A DNA stretch of 64,000 bases from Bin18 sp965200355 (GTDB lineage Bacteria; Desulfobacterota; Binatia; Bin18), in assembly GCA_965200355.1 (NCBI GenBank), contig OZ241351.1, positions 2,604,001 to 2,668,000 of the forward strand, given 5' to 3'. Made by a program: the position numbers and the translations under genes. Below are positions 15,053 to 24,169 of the stretch, in pieces; the stretch's first letter is position 1; each line of letters begins with the position of its first letter. A model generated the notes under the pieces. It saw only the letters and a program-made list of their open reading frames with translations, was not told the origin of the DNA and searched no databases.

Positions 15053-16894
15053 GTGAGGGCTGATCTCAACGCTTTACGGGCGACCGCGGATACACTGCGT
15101 ATTCATTCACTGCGTACCACCGCCGCAGCCGGCTCGGGCCATCCGACGTCATGCCTGTCTGCGGCTGACATCATGGCAGCCGTGTTTTTTGCTGATATGC
15201 GTTTTGACCCTGCCAATCCGGCCCATCCGGGCAACGACCGGTTTGTGCTGTCAAAAGGACACGCCGCTCCCGTCCTGTATGCGGCTCTGGCCGAGGCCGG
15301 GGCCCTGCCGGTGGAGCAGTTGGCTTCACTCCGCAAGTTCTCCAGCGACCTGGAAGGCCACCCCACACCGCGTATCCCCTGGGTGGGAGCCGCAACCGGC
15401 TCGCTCGGACAGGGGCTCTCTGTCGGTGTGGGTATGGCGCTGAATGGGAAACGCTTGGACAAGCTCGACTACCGGGTGTATGTCCTGCTGGGCGACGGAG
15501 AAGTGGCAGAAGGTGGCGTCTGGGAAGCAGCGGCTATGGCGTCATACTATCAGCTCGACAATCTGATCGGGATTGTCGATGTCAATGGCATGGGGCAGAG
15601 CGAGCGGACCATGTACCATTTTGACGTGGAAACCTATCAGCGCCGTTTTGCCGCGTTTGGCTGGAATGCACTGGTGGTTGATGGCCATGACATTGGAGCG
15701 GTCATGGCCGCGCTTGACCAGGCCCACGCCACGAAAAACCAACCAATCATGCTAGTGGCCAAGACGTTCAAAGGCAAAGGCGTCTCTTTTCTGGAGGATA
15801 AACCAGGCTGGCACGGAAAGCCGCTCAAGGGGGACGCTCTGGACAAAGCCTTGGGGGAGCTGACACGCAGCACAAGCGTAGAGGTGCCGGCTGTGACACG
15901 GCCGCAAACAAATGGATTCTCCCCGGCTGGCACCCGCGCAAGCATCCCTGCCCCGGCCTATGCTAGAGGGGAGAAGGTCGCGACCCGTGTGGCCTACGGA
16001 ACCGCGCTGGCCAAGCTTGGAGCCGTGGACCCCCGAGTGGTCGCCCTCGACGGTGACACCAAGAATTCGACATTTGCCGAAACTTTTTCCAAGGCGCACC
16101 CGGAGCGGTATTTTGAGAGTTATATTGCGGAGCAAAACATGGTCGGGGCCGCGGTTGGGCTGGCGGCGTGCGGCAAAATTCCGTTTGCGTCGACGTTTGC
16201 GGCCTTTCTCACCCGTGCCTTTGACCATATTCGTATGGCCGCCATCTCCGGGGTGTGCATCAAATATGCCGGCTCGCATTGTGGGGTCTCAATTGGGGAG
16301 GACGGACCGTCTCAGATGGGATTAGAAGATGTGGCCATGATGCGAGCCATTCCCAACTCGGTCGTACTCTACCCCAGCGATGCGGTGGCAACCGAACGTC
16401 TGGTCGGCGCCATGTCCGACCTGCCCGGCACGACCTATCTGCGCACGACCCGTCCGGCAACACCGGTGCTCTATCCCAATACTGAGGCGTTTCCCATTGG
16501 CGGCAGCAAGCTGCTGCGGTCCAGCGATAACGATGTGCTGACGGTGGTTGCCGCCGGGGTGACGCTGCACGAGGCGCTTGCGGCCAGCGAGACGCTGAAA
16601 AGCGAGGGCTTGGCTATCCGCCTGATTGACGCCTATTCCGTGAAGCCCATTGATGTCCAAGGCATCCTGGCCGCCGCAAGACACACGAATGACACCGTGC
16701 TGGTTGTTGAAGACCACTATTATGACGGTGGCCTGGGTGACGCGGTGCTGAACGCGCTTGCGGTGCATGGGACCAAGGTGCACAAGCTCGCAGTAAATGG
16801 CGTTCCTCGCTCTGGCGCGCCGGCAGAATTGCTGGACGCCTTTGGCATCAGCGCCCAGCATATTGTCGCCCAGGTCAAAAAGCTGGTGGCCTAG
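15053..16894 (+). CDS. tkt: Transketolase
   Basis: Thiamine-diphosphate enzyme moving two-carbon units in the pentose phosphate pathway. The start at GTG 15053 follows GGGAGGGAC and gives 613 residues; an in-frame TTG at 15035 lies further up without a ribosome site. The N-terminal part has SGHPTSCLSAADI and the diphosphate-binding motif GDGEVAEGGVWEA through VDVNGMGQS. The middle domain contains IAEQNMVGAAVGLA with the catalytic Glu that activates thiamine, and HCGVSIGEDGPSQMGLED. The C-terminal domain follows. It is shorter than E. coli TktA and resembles the compact transketolase type. It follows a terminator, so it has its own promoter. Confidence 0.93.
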   Translation: MRADLNALRATADTLRIHSLRTTAAAGSGHPTSCLSAADIMAAVFFADMRFDPANPAHPGNDRFVLSKGHAAPVLYAALAEAGALPVEQLASLRKFSSDLEGHPTPRIPWVGAATGSLGQGLSVGVGMALNGKRLDKLDYRVYVLLGDGEVAEGGVWEAAAMASYYQLDNLIGIVDVNGMGQSERTMYHFDVETYQRRFAAFGWNALVVDGHDIGAVMAALDQAHATKNQPIMLVAKTFKGKGVSFLEDKPGWHGKPLKGDALDKALGELTRSTSVEVPAVTRPQTNGFSPAGTRASIPAPAYARGEKVATRVAYGTALAKLGAVDPRVVALDGDTKNSTFAETFSKAHPERYFESYIAEQNMVGAAVGLAACGKIPFASTFAAFLTRAFDHIRMAAISGVCIKYAGSHCGVSIGEDGPSQMGLEDVAMMRAIPNSVVLYPSDAVATERLVGAMSDLPGTTYLRTTRPATPVLYPNTEAFPIGGSKLLRSSDNDVLTVVAAGVTLHEALAASETLKSEGLAIRLIDAYSVKPIDVQGILAAARHTNDTVLVVEDHYYDGGLGDAVLNALAVHGTKVHKLAVNGVPRSGAPAELLDAFGISAQHIVAQVKKLVA

Positions 16895-16970
16895 CACGGT
16901 GCACGCGCGGCTATAGTCGTTCCGTTCCCCTCGCGTTGGGCCGGACTCCGGCTCAGGTTCGGGGCAGGCG

Positions 16971-17001
16971 AGATTTCCGCTTGCGCAGGAATGACGGGCG
17001 G
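16971..17001. repeat. Degenerate REP-like hairpin in the tkt-trmB gap
   Basis: The 159-base gap between the convergent tkt and trmB genes holds TTTCCGCTTGCGCAGGAATG, a TTCC/GGAA hairpin followed by ACGGGCGG. This resembles the widely scattered 'cgggaatgacgg' intergenic repeats of proteobacterial genomes (recalled). No coding potential is seen in the gap. Confidence 0.35.
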
Positions 17002-17053
17002 CCACACCGCCGCGTGAATTGGCTAACACACGGGCCGCGTCAGACCAGAACGC

Positions 17054-17653
17054 CTAGACGTTCTTGCAGAAGCCGGCGTAATGGATGGGGGTGCCCTTCT
17101 CCATAAACTGTCGCTCAAAGTCGGTCAGGATCAACTTGCCGTTCCGATTCCGCTGGTCCCGGCGCCAGGGAAATTGCGTCAGTTCAGCGACGGTGTCTAG
17201 CTGCCTGACCATTGCGACAAAATACGTCTGGACATCGGTGGCGATCAATATCTTGCCGCCCGGAACGAGCGCGCGGGTAAGTGCAACGCAGAAGTCGCCT
17301 TGAAACACCCGCCGGCGGTGATGCCGTCGCTTCCACCACGGGTCCGGGAAATAGAGATGAAAGGTGGACACGGATTCGGGCCGAATCAGGGTGTCGAGTA
17401 CACATCTGATATCCGCGGCAATGGCGAGCACATTGCCCGGCTGTTCGCGTTCAATCAACTGTTGGATGCGATACACCCGCCGTCTGGAGAACTCGACCCC
17501 AAAGAAATTATGCTCCGGTGTACGGTGGGCTGCGGCCAAGAGAAAAGCGCCTTTCCCAGGGCCGATTTCGACTTCAACGGGATGGGTGTTCCCGAATATC
17601 TCCTCCCAGGCGGGGGGAGACGGCAGGGCCGGCTTGGGGGAGGCGGGGTTCAT
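17054..17653 (-). CDS. trmB: tRNA (guanine-N7)-methyltransferase
   Basis: Methylates G46 in the variable loop of tRNAs using S-adenosylmethionine. The 199-residue protein has the class I methyltransferase start VEVEIGPGKGAFLLAAA and the TrmB signature FPDPWWKRRHHRRR, followed by the C-terminal segment TDFERQFMEKG that helps bind tRNA. It is slightly short at the N-terminus compared with E. coli TrmB. It is single and convergent with tkt. Confidence 0.92.
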   Translation of the reverse strand: MNPASPKPALPSPPAWEEIFGNTHPVEVEIGPGKGAFLLAAAHRTPEHNFFGVEFSRRRVYRIQQLIEREQPGNVLAIAADIRCVLDTLIRPESVSTFHLYFPDPWWKRRHHRRRVFQGDFCVALTRALVPGGKILIATDVQTYFVAMVRQLDTVAELTQFPWRRDQRNRNGKLILTDFERQFMEKGTPIHYAGFCKNV

Positions 17654-17825
17654 GGCGGGGACGAAAGAGTAAGGTCAACCAAAACTCTCTGTCTTCTTCC
17701 CTATCTCCCACTGAAATCCTTGGTGAGAAAATAAGGCTTTGCGTTGGACAAATATGCGCTCCCCACTCGTATAGGAAGTAACCTCGTTTAGGGTTTCTCG
17801 ATGATCCCCTCTCAGAGTAAAGGCT

Positions 17826-18446
17826 TTAATTTCGTACCTCTTCTGATGAGGGGAGCTTTACTGTCAATTGAAAGCCTTCTACAGGACACCGCCAGCGGTG
17901 CTCGTCTTTAATCGGATACTGACAATCGTTTTTAATATCGTAGACGACTTCGCAATTTTCTCTCGTGTTCCCGTCTAACGGAATAGGGGCATCCCCAGGC
18001 TTCGGAAAATCATTATGCTTGTACTCTACCGGCCTAAGGCGCTCTAAGCCTTCAGGGTCTTCAACTTTTGGCCGATACATCTGAGAGCCTCTTCCTACCG
18101 GGACAATGGTAGAAGAGTAGCTAAAGATCAGTTGTCCCTTTTCTTGTACCTCAATCGTAAACCTCGAATCACGGCAATAATAGCCGGTATCATGTACCTC
18201 TCGTCTCACCGCTTCAAGGAAGCTTCGTGGAACTCCGCGGAGATCCGGTTCTGCAAGAAAGCGAATGATCAGAGACAGTAGAGCAGAAACTGCCGCACCG
18301 AGGAGTGCCCCTGCGAATGCCCCTTTCACCATTTCTTTGTCAAATCCTGGCATTACTAGTATGAGAGCAAGAATGAATGCTAGGATGGCGACGGCAAGGA
18401 TCGCAAGGGCCTCAGGATTTCCCCGTATTCGATTCAGAATAGTCAC
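17826..18446 (-). CDS. Uncharacterised two-helix membrane protein
   Basis: Not recognised. The 206-residue product has two N-terminal transmembrane segments (about 13-34 and 43-63) with a short charged turn between, then a soluble domain of about 140 residues. The soluble part carries four cysteines (in YYCRDS, ENCEVV, DCQYP and WRCPV) and is rich in beta-prone stretches such as FTIEVQEKGQLIFSYSST, so it may be a disulfide-stabilised or metal-binding beta domain beside the membrane. Divergent from the small gene at 18461, with 14 bases between starts. Codon use looks less GC-rich than its neighbours, so transfer is possible. Confidence 0.65.
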   Translation of the reverse strand: MTILNRIRGNPEALAILAVAILAFILALILVMPGFDKEMVKGAFAGALLGAAVSALLSLIIRFLAEPDLRGVPRSFLEAVRREVHDTGYYCRDSRFTIEVQEKGQLIFSYSSTIVPVGRGSQMYRPKVEDPEGLERLRPVEYKHNDFPKPGDAPIPLDGNTRENCEVVYDIKNDCQYPIKDEHRWRCPVEGFQLTVKLPSSEEVRN

Positions 18447-18460
18447 AGGAGAACTCTCTC

Positions 18461-18640
18461 ATGAAAAGTAACGACGAAGCTTCTATCACGGCTCTGCTTC
18501 GGCACCAAATTTCCCTAGAGCACGATATTATGGCAGGAGACTTGACTGTACTCATCCGAACGCGTGATGAACGGGTGATTCCCATCCAGACCCTCGAATC
18601 CGACCCGGAAGCAGATGCCTCAATAGTAGTAGGTGGATAA
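18461..18640 (+). CDS. Small uncharacterised protein (59 aa)
   Basis: Begins at ATG 18461 with AGGAG six bases upstream and ends at TAA. The 59-residue product is acidic overall, without signal peptide or membrane segment. The middle (DIMAGDLTVLIRTRDERVIPIQTLE) looks like a small alpha/beta unit, and the tail is Asp/Ala-rich ending VVGG. No family recognised. It shares a short divergent intergenic region with the membrane protein at 17826-18446 and is convergent with the dioxygenase gene. A real gene is likely because of the ribosome site, but unproven. Confidence 0.5.
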   Translation: MKSNDEASITALLRHQISLEHDIMAGDLTVLIRTRDERVIPIQTLESDPEADASIVVGG

Positions 18641-18670
18641 AAAGAAAACAGGTGCTCTCCACCACCCGCT

Positions 18671-19240
18671 CTAATCTCCGAGACTCCTGACAGCGAATCG
18701 GAACACAACAGCATAGGCGATGGAAAACAATCGTTCCGATAGCGCGTGGAACGATACCTCACTCGTCAGGAAACCAAATCCTGTATTATGGAGCGGAGGG
18801 AGAAAATTAACTGGAGGCTTGAGGTCGGAGCGCGCAGATAATACCCATATTCCTCCCTGGTTAGGCTGCCAGGAACGGTTGAGGTTAAGGACGAACCGCG
18901 CTTCTGCTGTTGGCCTGTCCGTGTGAACGCCGATCCCTGTCTCGGGGGAGTACCGTTGTAGGTCAACGACTGCATTGGGGACTAACCGAGTATACAGATA
19001 TTGCTCAAGCCAGCCGCGAACTTGGCCAATTGTTCGGGAACGAATCAACCGTCCTTGCAGACTCTCTTGGGAGCACAGATTGGCCACAACATCAAACTCG
19101 TAGAAAGACTGCTTCCTTCTTTGCCAATCCATTCGCTCTAATGAACTGAGGAGTTCTGCTGCCTCTTCGGTTCTCAGGACCGGCGCAACTTTGACGTGTG
19201 TGAACGGTTCCCTTTCGACCTGAAGCCATTCAGTAGTCAT
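18671..19240 (-). CDS. 2-oxoglutarate/Fe(II)-dependent oxygenase-like protein
   Basis: The start is taken at ATG 19240, where homology-like sequence begins (MTTEWLQVERE), giving 189 residues; a longer frame upstream overlaps the next gene and is not credible. The double-stranded beta-helix iron site is visible: GIGVHTDRPT gives His106 and Asp108, and VSFHALSER gives His165. The sequence between (FVLNLNRSW, GGIWVL, PPLHNTGFGFL) fits the barrel of 2OG oxygenases that use a halogen-free H-x-D...H triad. The substrate is unknown; the overall look resembles prolyl-hydroxylase or AlkB-like small oxygenases. Possibly co-transcribed with the upstream SDR gene, 13 bases away. Confidence 0.6.
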   Translation of the reverse strand: MTTEWLQVEREPFTHVKVAPVLRTEEAAELLSSLERMDWQRRKQSFYEFDVVANLCSQESLQGRLIRSRTIGQVRGWLEQYLYTRLVPNAVVDLQRYSPETGIGVHTDRPTAEARFVLNLNRSWQPNQGGIWVLSARSDLKPPVNFLPPLHNTGFGFLTSEVSFHALSERLFSIAYAVVFRFAVRSLGD

Positions 19241-19253
19241 GAGTAGGACCCCC

Positions 19254-19985
19254 TCACCCCAACCCCCGTCCCCCATCAACCGCAAAGACTGCGCCCGTAC
19301 TGAAATCGGACTCGGCGACAAAGACCACGAGTTGGGCGACTTCTTGCGGGGTCCCGGCACGTTTGACCAGGGTCTTGGCGATTTCGCGGCGCTGAACCTC
19401 CTGCGGCGTATCATCCTGGAACAGGACCGGCCCTGGGATGACCGCGTTGACCATGACTTCAGGAGCGAGTTCCATTGCCAGCCCCTGGCTGAAGGCCAGC
19501 ACGCAGGCTTTTGAGACAGAGTAGGGTATGTAGTCAGCCCAGGGGCGCTGCCCGGCGACATCGGCCAGGTTAATAACATGACCCCAGCCCCATTCTTGCA
19601 TGCGCAGGCCGATCTTATGCGCGCAATAGAAGGTGCCGTCCAGGTTGACGTCCATAATCTGTTCCCAGTCATCAAACGTCACCGTATCAATCGGGGTCCG
19701 GTAAAAGAGCGCCGCATTATTGACTAACACGTCGATGCGACCGTAATGCCCAATCGCCTGCTCAATCATGCGGTCAACGTCTGTTTCGCGGCGAATGTCA
19801 GCCTGAAGGGCGAGCGCTGCATGACCGTCGTTCTGGAGTTCCCGAACGGTGGCGTGCGCCTCGGTCTGAGCAGTGTGGTAGTGGACCACGAGTTGACAGC
19901 CCCTTTGGGCAAGCGCAAAGACAATGGCTTTCCCCACCCGCTTTGCTCCACCGGTGACAAGGGCAATTTTGCCGCTCAGGTCCAT
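19254..19985 (-). CDS. Short-chain dehydrogenase/reductase (pteridine reductase-like)
   Basis: A 243-residue classical SDR. The Rossmann motif is LVTGGAKRVGKAI near the N-terminus, with NNAALF mid-protein, the catalytic Ser region (VINLADVAG, where Ser is replaced by Ala/Asp), and YSVSK with the active Tyr and Lys. GGAKRVG and the HYHTAQTEA cofactor loop resemble pteridine reductases and FabG-like enzymes using NADPH. The usual catalytic serine is not obvious, also seen in some pteridine reductases. The substrate is unknown. It is upstream of the oxygenase gene and follows a second SDR gene on the same strand. Confidence 0.83.
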   Translation of the reverse strand: MDLSGKIALVTGGAKRVGKAIVFALAQRGCQLVVHYHTAQTEAHATVRELQNDGHAALALQADIRRETDVDRMIEQAIGHYGRIDVLVNNAALFYRTPIDTVTFDDWEQIMDVNLDGTFYCAHKIGLRMQEWGWGHVINLADVAGQRPWADYIPYSVSKACVLAFSQGLAMELAPEVMVNAVIPGPVLFQDDTPQEVQRREIAKTLVKRAGTPQEVAQLVVFVAESDFSTGAVFAVDGGRGLG

Positions 19986-20002
19986 AGGAGAAGAATACCG
20001 GG

Positions 20003-20737
20003 TTACGTAAACGGCTCAAATTGGGGTTGGAGGATCACCTCAGCCGGACAGGCGCGCGGCGAGGCGGTGACAATCTGGTAGGCGGCCTCGGCGATGTCGC
20101 TCGGACTGAGGAGTTTGTCGCGATTCAGCCGCTTATTGTGCGGAATAAGCGCAGTGTCAACTGAGCCTGGACAGAGCAACGAGACCTTGAGGCCGTACCG
20201 CCGCACCTCTGCAAAAAGGGCTTGCGTAAACCCGCGCAGGCCAAACTTGCTGGCCGCATAGGCGGCCTCGCCGGCCCGCCCACTCAAACTGGCGGTGGAC
20301 CCGAGCATAATGATGGTGCCGTGCCGGCGTTCAATCATGGCCGGGAGGACGTATTTGGTCAGAGACATGGCGGCGAATAAATTTACCCGTAAGACGGCTT
20401 CCCAGTCGGTGAGGCGCGATTTCACGATGGACGTGCGTGGCGGCCCGCCACCGGCATTATTGACCAGAATGTCAATACGTTTGTAGCGCGCCAGCGTTGT
20501 TTTCACGAGCGTCGCGACTTGTTCATCCTGCTGTAAGTCCGTCGGAATCGGGAGGGCCGCGCCCCCCTTGTCGTGAATGCTGCGTGCCGTTTCCTGGAGT
20601 TCCGGTGCGGTTCGGGCGGCGAGAACCGTTTGCGCCCCTGCCTGCGCGAGCCTGAGAGCGATGGCCCTGCCGATGCCGCGGCCCGCCCCGGTAATCAGGG
20701 CCACCTGTTCTGAGAGAGGGAAGGGGGGAGCCGCCAT
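20003..20737 (-). CDS. Short-chain dehydrogenase/reductase
   Basis: The start is at ATG 20737, beginning MAAPPFPLSEQVALITGAG; the open frame extends far upstream but overlaps the divergent enoyl-CoA hydratase, so it is not used. The 244-residue protein has GAGRGIGRAIAL for NADP(H), NNAGGGPP, IIMLGSTASLSG with the catalytic Ser, and YAASKFG with Tyr and Lys. The tail (ITASPRACPAEVILQPQ) resembles 3-oxoacyl-ACP reductase-like and sepiapterin reductase-like SDRs. It is divergent from the enoyl-CoA hydratase, with 97 bases between starts, so the two may share regulation. Confidence 0.85.
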   Translation of the reverse strand: MAAPPFPLSEQVALITGAGRGIGRAIALRLAQAGAQTVLAARTAPELQETARSIHDKGGAALPIPTDLQQDEQVATLVKTTLARYKRIDILVNNAGGGPPRTSIVKSRLTDWEAVLRVNLFAAMSLTKYVLPAMIERRHGTIIMLGSTASLSGRAGEAAYAASKFGLRGFTQALFAEVRRYGLKVSLLCPGSVDTALIPHNKRLNRDKLLSPSDIAEAAYQIVTASPRACPAEVILQPQFEPFT

Positions 20738-20834
20738 TTTGTTGCTTTTACCATGACGGAACGGTAGTATCCAATCCGCTTTTGGCTGGGCCAAACACGG
20801 TTGGTCAAGAAAGACACACGACGAGGGAGGAACT

Positions 20835-21611
20835 ATGGCATACGAGTATGCACGATACGAAAAAGACGGCCATGTGGCCACCATCACGATGAATCGCCCG
20901 GAGCGGCTGAATGCCGTGCATCCACCGGCTGCCGAGGAATTGTCCGCAATCTGGGATGACGCGCTCGCCGATGATAATACCTGGGTGATTGTCTTGACTG
21001 GCGCTGGGAACAAAGCGTTTTCAGCCGGGAACGACCTCAAATACACGGCAGAGCACGGCTTCCCGAAAAAGCGAGTCAAGGGCGGCTTTGGGGGCTTAAC
21101 CGACCGCACCGATATCTGGAAACCCACGATTGCGGCGGTGAACGGTTTTGCCCTGGGGGGCGGGTTTGAGATGGCGCTGGCGTGTGACATCATCGTGGCC
21201 GCCGACCATGCGCGGCTCGGCTTGCCTGAACCGCGGGTTGGCCTGGCCGCCGCCGCCGGCGGGGTCCACCGCTTGCCACGCCAAATGCCGCTCAAAATTG
21301 CGCTGGGCTATATGCTGACCGGCAAGCATATGACTGCCCAAGAAGCGCATCGCTGGGGGGTGGTGAATGAAGTCGTTCCCCTGGCTGACCTCAAGGCCAC
21401 GGTCAAGCGCTGGACGGATGAAATCCAGGAATGCGCTCCCCTCTCGGTCCGTGCGACCAAACAATGCGCCATGATGGGGGCGGGACTGACCTTGGACGAA
21501 GCCTTTGCCCGGTCCTATCCGGCGCTCAAGCAGATGATGAACTCCGAAGACGTGGTTGAAGGGCCCCGGGCCTTTGCCGAAAAACGGAAACCCAACTGGC
21601 AGGGGAGGTAG
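20835..21611 (+). CDS. Enoyl-CoA hydratase/isomerase family protein
   Basis: A crotonase-fold protein of 258 residues. The oxyanion-hole segments are AFSAGNDLKY (about 61-70) and NGFALGGGFEMALACD (103-118). Glu132 in LPEPRVGL is one of the two hydratase glutamates; the other position, near residue 112, is also Glu (FEMAL). Likely acts on acyl-CoA in beta-oxidation or a related ring or branched-acid pathway. GGGAGGAAC precedes the ATG. The thioesterase gene follows 27 bases later, so the pair may hydrate and then release an acyl-CoA product. Confidence 0.87.
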   Translation: MAYEYARYEKDGHVATITMNRPERLNAVHPPAAEELSAIWDDALADDNTWVIVLTGAGNKAFSAGNDLKYTAEHGFPKKRVKGGFGGLTDRTDIWKPTIAAVNGFALGGGFEMALACDIIVAADHARLGLPEPRVGLAAAAGGVHRLPRQMPLKIALGYMLTGKHMTAQEAHRWGVVNEVVPLADLKATVKRWTDEIQECAPLSVRATKQCAMMGAGLTLDEAFARSYPALKQMMNSEDVVEGPRAFAEKRKPNWQGR

Positions 21612-21638
21612 AGAGACCGGAGTGGGGAGGCGGGAGTG

Positions 21639-22088
21639 ATGGCAAAGAGAGCGCCCTGGTCCTCAACGCCCAGTTCCCGCTCCGGCCCGTCTCATATCCA
21701 TACCCTGCGTGTCCGCTACGCTGAGACCGACCAGGCCGGGATGGCCCACCATGCCGCCTATCTGCCGTGGTTTGAAGAGGGGCGCGTCGCGCTCCTGCGC
21801 GCACTGGGCAAGCCGTACCGCGTGCTGGAAGCCGAGGGGATGCACTTTCCGGTTCGAGAAGTCCAGTGTCGCTATCGGGCGGTTGCGCTGTTCGATGATG
21901 TGCTCAGTATGACAACAACAATACAAGCGGTCGGTGGGGCGAGCCTTCGATTCGGCTATCGGATTGTGCGCCCGGCCGACGATCTCTTGATCGCCGAAGG
22001 GACGACGCAGCACGCCTGTGTTGACGACGCTGGCCGGGTGCAACGGCTGCCCGGTGCATTACGGGCGGTGTTGCACCGGCGGACTTGA
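21639..22088 (+). CDS. Acyl-CoA thioesterase, YbgC/4-hydroxybenzoyl-CoA type
   Basis: A hot-dog-fold protein of 149 residues from ATG 21639 (GGAGG upstream; a GTG three bases earlier is in frame). The signature RVRYAETDQAGMAHHAAYLPWFEEGR contains the catalytic Asp. The extra 20 Ser/Pro-rich N-terminal residues are unusual for YbgC. Hydrolyses short- or aryl-acyl-CoA thioesters in family members. It follows the enoyl-CoA hydratase closely. Confidence 0.84.
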   Translation: MAKRAPWSSTPSSRSGPSHIHTLRVRYAETDQAGMAHHAAYLPWFEEGRVALLRALGKPYRVLEAEGMHFPVREVQCRYRAVALFDDVLSMTTTIQAVGGASLRFGYRIVRPADDLLIAEGTTQHACVDDAGRVQRLPGALRAVLHRRT

Positions 22089-22111
22089 GGGGCGGTTGTC
22101 GGAGTCTGACG

Positions 22112-22660
22112 CTAGGCCGCGTTCCGCTCCCGGATCTGTCTCAGATATTGCCTGCGGGCTTGTTTCAGGAAGGCATGCGTCTCTGGCCAGCGATAGTCGG
22201 CGTAGGTGTACACAAAAGGATGGTAGGCGGCGTGGTGATAGAGTAGCGTCACCTCGGCGTAGATGCCCTGCGACAGGGAGAGCCGATGGGCCTGGGCTTT
22301 GGTCGAGGCCAGGACGAGCTTTGTTGTATCAAGATAGCCGGGGTCGAGATTGATGCGCCGCGGCGAAGCCGGACCCGGTGGAGTGGCAAAGGCGTACTCC
22401 AGCTCGTTGGCTTCGAGTTTGAGCCGGACCAAGTCTTCCGGCATGATGAGCTGCTCAAAGGTCACAAAGCGCCGCAGCAGATGCTCCCCCATCTCTGCGC
22501 GGTAATAGTCCGTGGTCTCCCAGGGAAAAACCGGGCTTTCCAAGTCAATCCGCCCATAGGCCGCTTCCAGCCGCGCTGCCGCCTGGGCCAAGAGCGCCCT
22601 ATCTGCACTCAGCAGACCGATCAATAATTTCACGGGCTGGGGCAGGCTCGGAACGCCCAT
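22112..22660 (-). CDS. DUF4416 family protein
   Basis: A 182-residue protein matching my memory of DUF4416: PVKLLIGLLSADRALL at the start, TTDYYRAEMGEHLLRRFVTFE, LDPGYLDTTKLVLASTK and HPFVYTYADYRW at the end. The function is unknown; members are soluble and common in delta- and nitrospira-like genomes. It lies 18 bases downstream of coaBC on the same strand and may be co-transcribed. Confidence 0.8.
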   Translation of the reverse strand: MGVPSLPQPVKLLIGLLSADRALLAQAAARLEAAYGRIDLESPVFPWETTDYYRAEMGEHLLRRFVTFEQLIMPEDLVRLKLEANELEYAFATPPGPASPRRINLDPGYLDTTKLVLASTKAQAHRLSLSQGIYAEVTLLYHHAAYHPFVYTYADYRWPETHAFLKQARRQYLRQIRERNAA

Positions 22661-22677
22661 AACAGTCTGCCGGGGCC

Positions 22678-23883
22678 CTACGAGGGTGAGGCTTGCTTCA
22701 GAGCGAGGAGGCGATCATAGACGGCATGGGCGACCGCGTCTTTGGACATCAGCGGGAGCGGGGCTTGCTGACCGGTTCGGTCCAATAGGGTCACGATGTT
22801 GGTATCGCCGGCAAATCCCGCCCCTTCTTGCGTCACATCGTTGGCCACGATCATGTCAAGGTTTTTCGCGTACAGTTTGCGCTCGGCATTGTGGAGGACA
22901 TCTTCCGTTTCTGTGGCAAAGCCGACCAGGAGCCGGCTGCCTTTGTCTTGGCCGAGTCCGGCCAGAATATCTGGATTGCGCGTGAGCGGAATAGAAAAAT
23001 CCCCGTCCTTTTTCTTGATCTTCTGCGTGGCCGTCTGGGCCGGTCGATAGTCGGCAATCGCCGCGGCGGAGACCACGATGGTGGCCCGTGGGTAGTGAGC
23101 GAGGACGGCCTGCTGCATTTCAAGGGCGGTGCGGACCGAACACAGCCGCACCCCGAACGGGGCGGCCAGTGCGGTCGGCCCACTGACTAAGGTCACTTCC
23201 GCTCCGCGCTGCTGGGCAATGCGGGCCATGGCAAAGCCCATTTTCCCGGTTGAGCGATTAGTGATAAAGCGAACGGGATCAATAGGTTCACAGTTTGGAC
23301 CAGCCGTGACAATGACATGCTCGCCCTGCATATCCTTGTTGGTGAGGGTGGCTGCCACGCATTCGACGATCTGTTCGGGCTCGGCCAAACGGCCTGTGCC
23401 TTCATAGCCACAGGCCAGTTCTCCTGCCGCCGGCTCAATAATGGAGTAGCCAAAGCGCTGTAAGGTCTTGAGGTTGGCCTGCGTTGCCGGGTGGGCATAC
23501 ATATGGACATTCATGGCCGGCGCAATGACGACCGGAGCCCGCGTGACCAAGAGCAGGGTGGAAAGCAGATCGTCAGCAATCCCGTGCGCAAGCTTGGCCA
23601 GGAGGTTGGCGGTTGCTGGTGCAAGGAGCACCAGGTCAGCCGTATCTGCTAGTCGGATATGGCCGATTTCGGATTCTTGCGTCAGGTCAAAGGTGTCGGT
23701 TGACACGGGATTGCCGGACAGCGATTGCAGGGTGAGCGGCGTCACGAACTCCTGGGCGTTTTTGGTCATCACCACGCGCACCGTGGCCTCTGCCTTGACC
23801 AAGAGGCGGACGAGGGCGGCCGCCTTATAGGCGGCAATGCCGCCGCTGACCCCAAGCAGGATGTTTTTCTTGTGTAGGACCAT
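22678..23883 (-). CDS. coaBC: Bifunctional phosphopantothenoylcysteine decarboxylase/synthetase
   Basis: Catalyses two consecutive steps of coenzyme A synthesis. The start is taken at ATG 23883 (VLHKKNILLGVSGGIAAYK), giving 401 residues; an in-frame ATG at 23943 adds 20 residues of unlikely sequence. The N-terminal CoaC part binds FMN, with catalytic His in APAMNVHMY and the substrate clamp PAAGELACGYEGTGRL with the reactive Cys. The CoaB part starts near VIVTAGPNCEPIDPVRFITN, with the CTP-binding RSTGKMG, and ends with a VANDV motif. Possibly in an operon with the DUF4416 gene. Confidence 0.94.
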   Translation of the reverse strand: MVLHKKNILLGVSGGIAAYKAAALVRLLVKAEATVRVVMTKNAQEFVTPLTLQSLSGNPVSTDTFDLTQESEIGHIRLADTADLVLLAPATANLLAKLAHGIADDLLSTLLLVTRAPVVIAPAMNVHMYAHPATQANLKTLQRFGYSIIEPAAGELACGYEGTGRLAEPEQIVECVAATLTNKDMQGEHVIVTAGPNCEPIDPVRFITNRSTGKMGFAMARIAQQRGAEVTLVSGPTALAAPFGVRLCSVRTALEMQQAVLAHYPRATIVVSAAAIADYRPAQTATQKIKKKDGDFSIPLTRNPDILAGLGQDKGSRLLVGFATETEDVLHNAERKLYAKNLDMIVANDVTQEGAGFAGDTNIVTLLDRTGQQAPLPLMSKDAVAHAVYDRLLALKQASPS

Positions 23884-24097
23884 GATGATAGCCAAGCCCT
23901 CCGCTTCCTCCCCTGTTTGACTGGGATGCAAGGGCTGCATCATACGAGGGAAAAGGAGAGGGAGGCAAGGTCTTGAGGCCCGGACCCCCTCTTCCTCAGT
24001 GCTTCATCCTGTCTATTTCAGCCCATAAACGAGAGAGTCTTCTTGACGTTTTTCCTGCCTTTGGCATTATGAGAGAAGCCTCAGGCCGGCGCTGAGG

Positions 24098-24169
24098 ATG
24101 TTAAACGAAATGTTAAACGAAATGTTAAACGAAATGCTGAACGAAATGTTAAACGAAATGCTGAACGAT
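24098..24169 (+). repeat. Six tandem copies of a 12-bp unit upstream of the polyprenyl synthase gene
   Basis: Units begin at 24098, 24110, 24122, 24134, 24146 and 24158. The consensus is ATGTTAAACGAA; units four and six have CTG in place of TTA, and the last ends GAT. It lies 12 bases before the GTG start of the next gene, so copy number would change the leader length in steps of twelve without shifting frame. Confidence 0.9.

Noticed and set aside
20738..21295. Long N-terminal extension of the SDR at 20003-20737
   Set aside because: The extra 186 residues overlap the divergent enoyl-CoA hydratase and have no SDR-like sequence; the SDR begins at its nucleotide-binding strand from ATG 20737.
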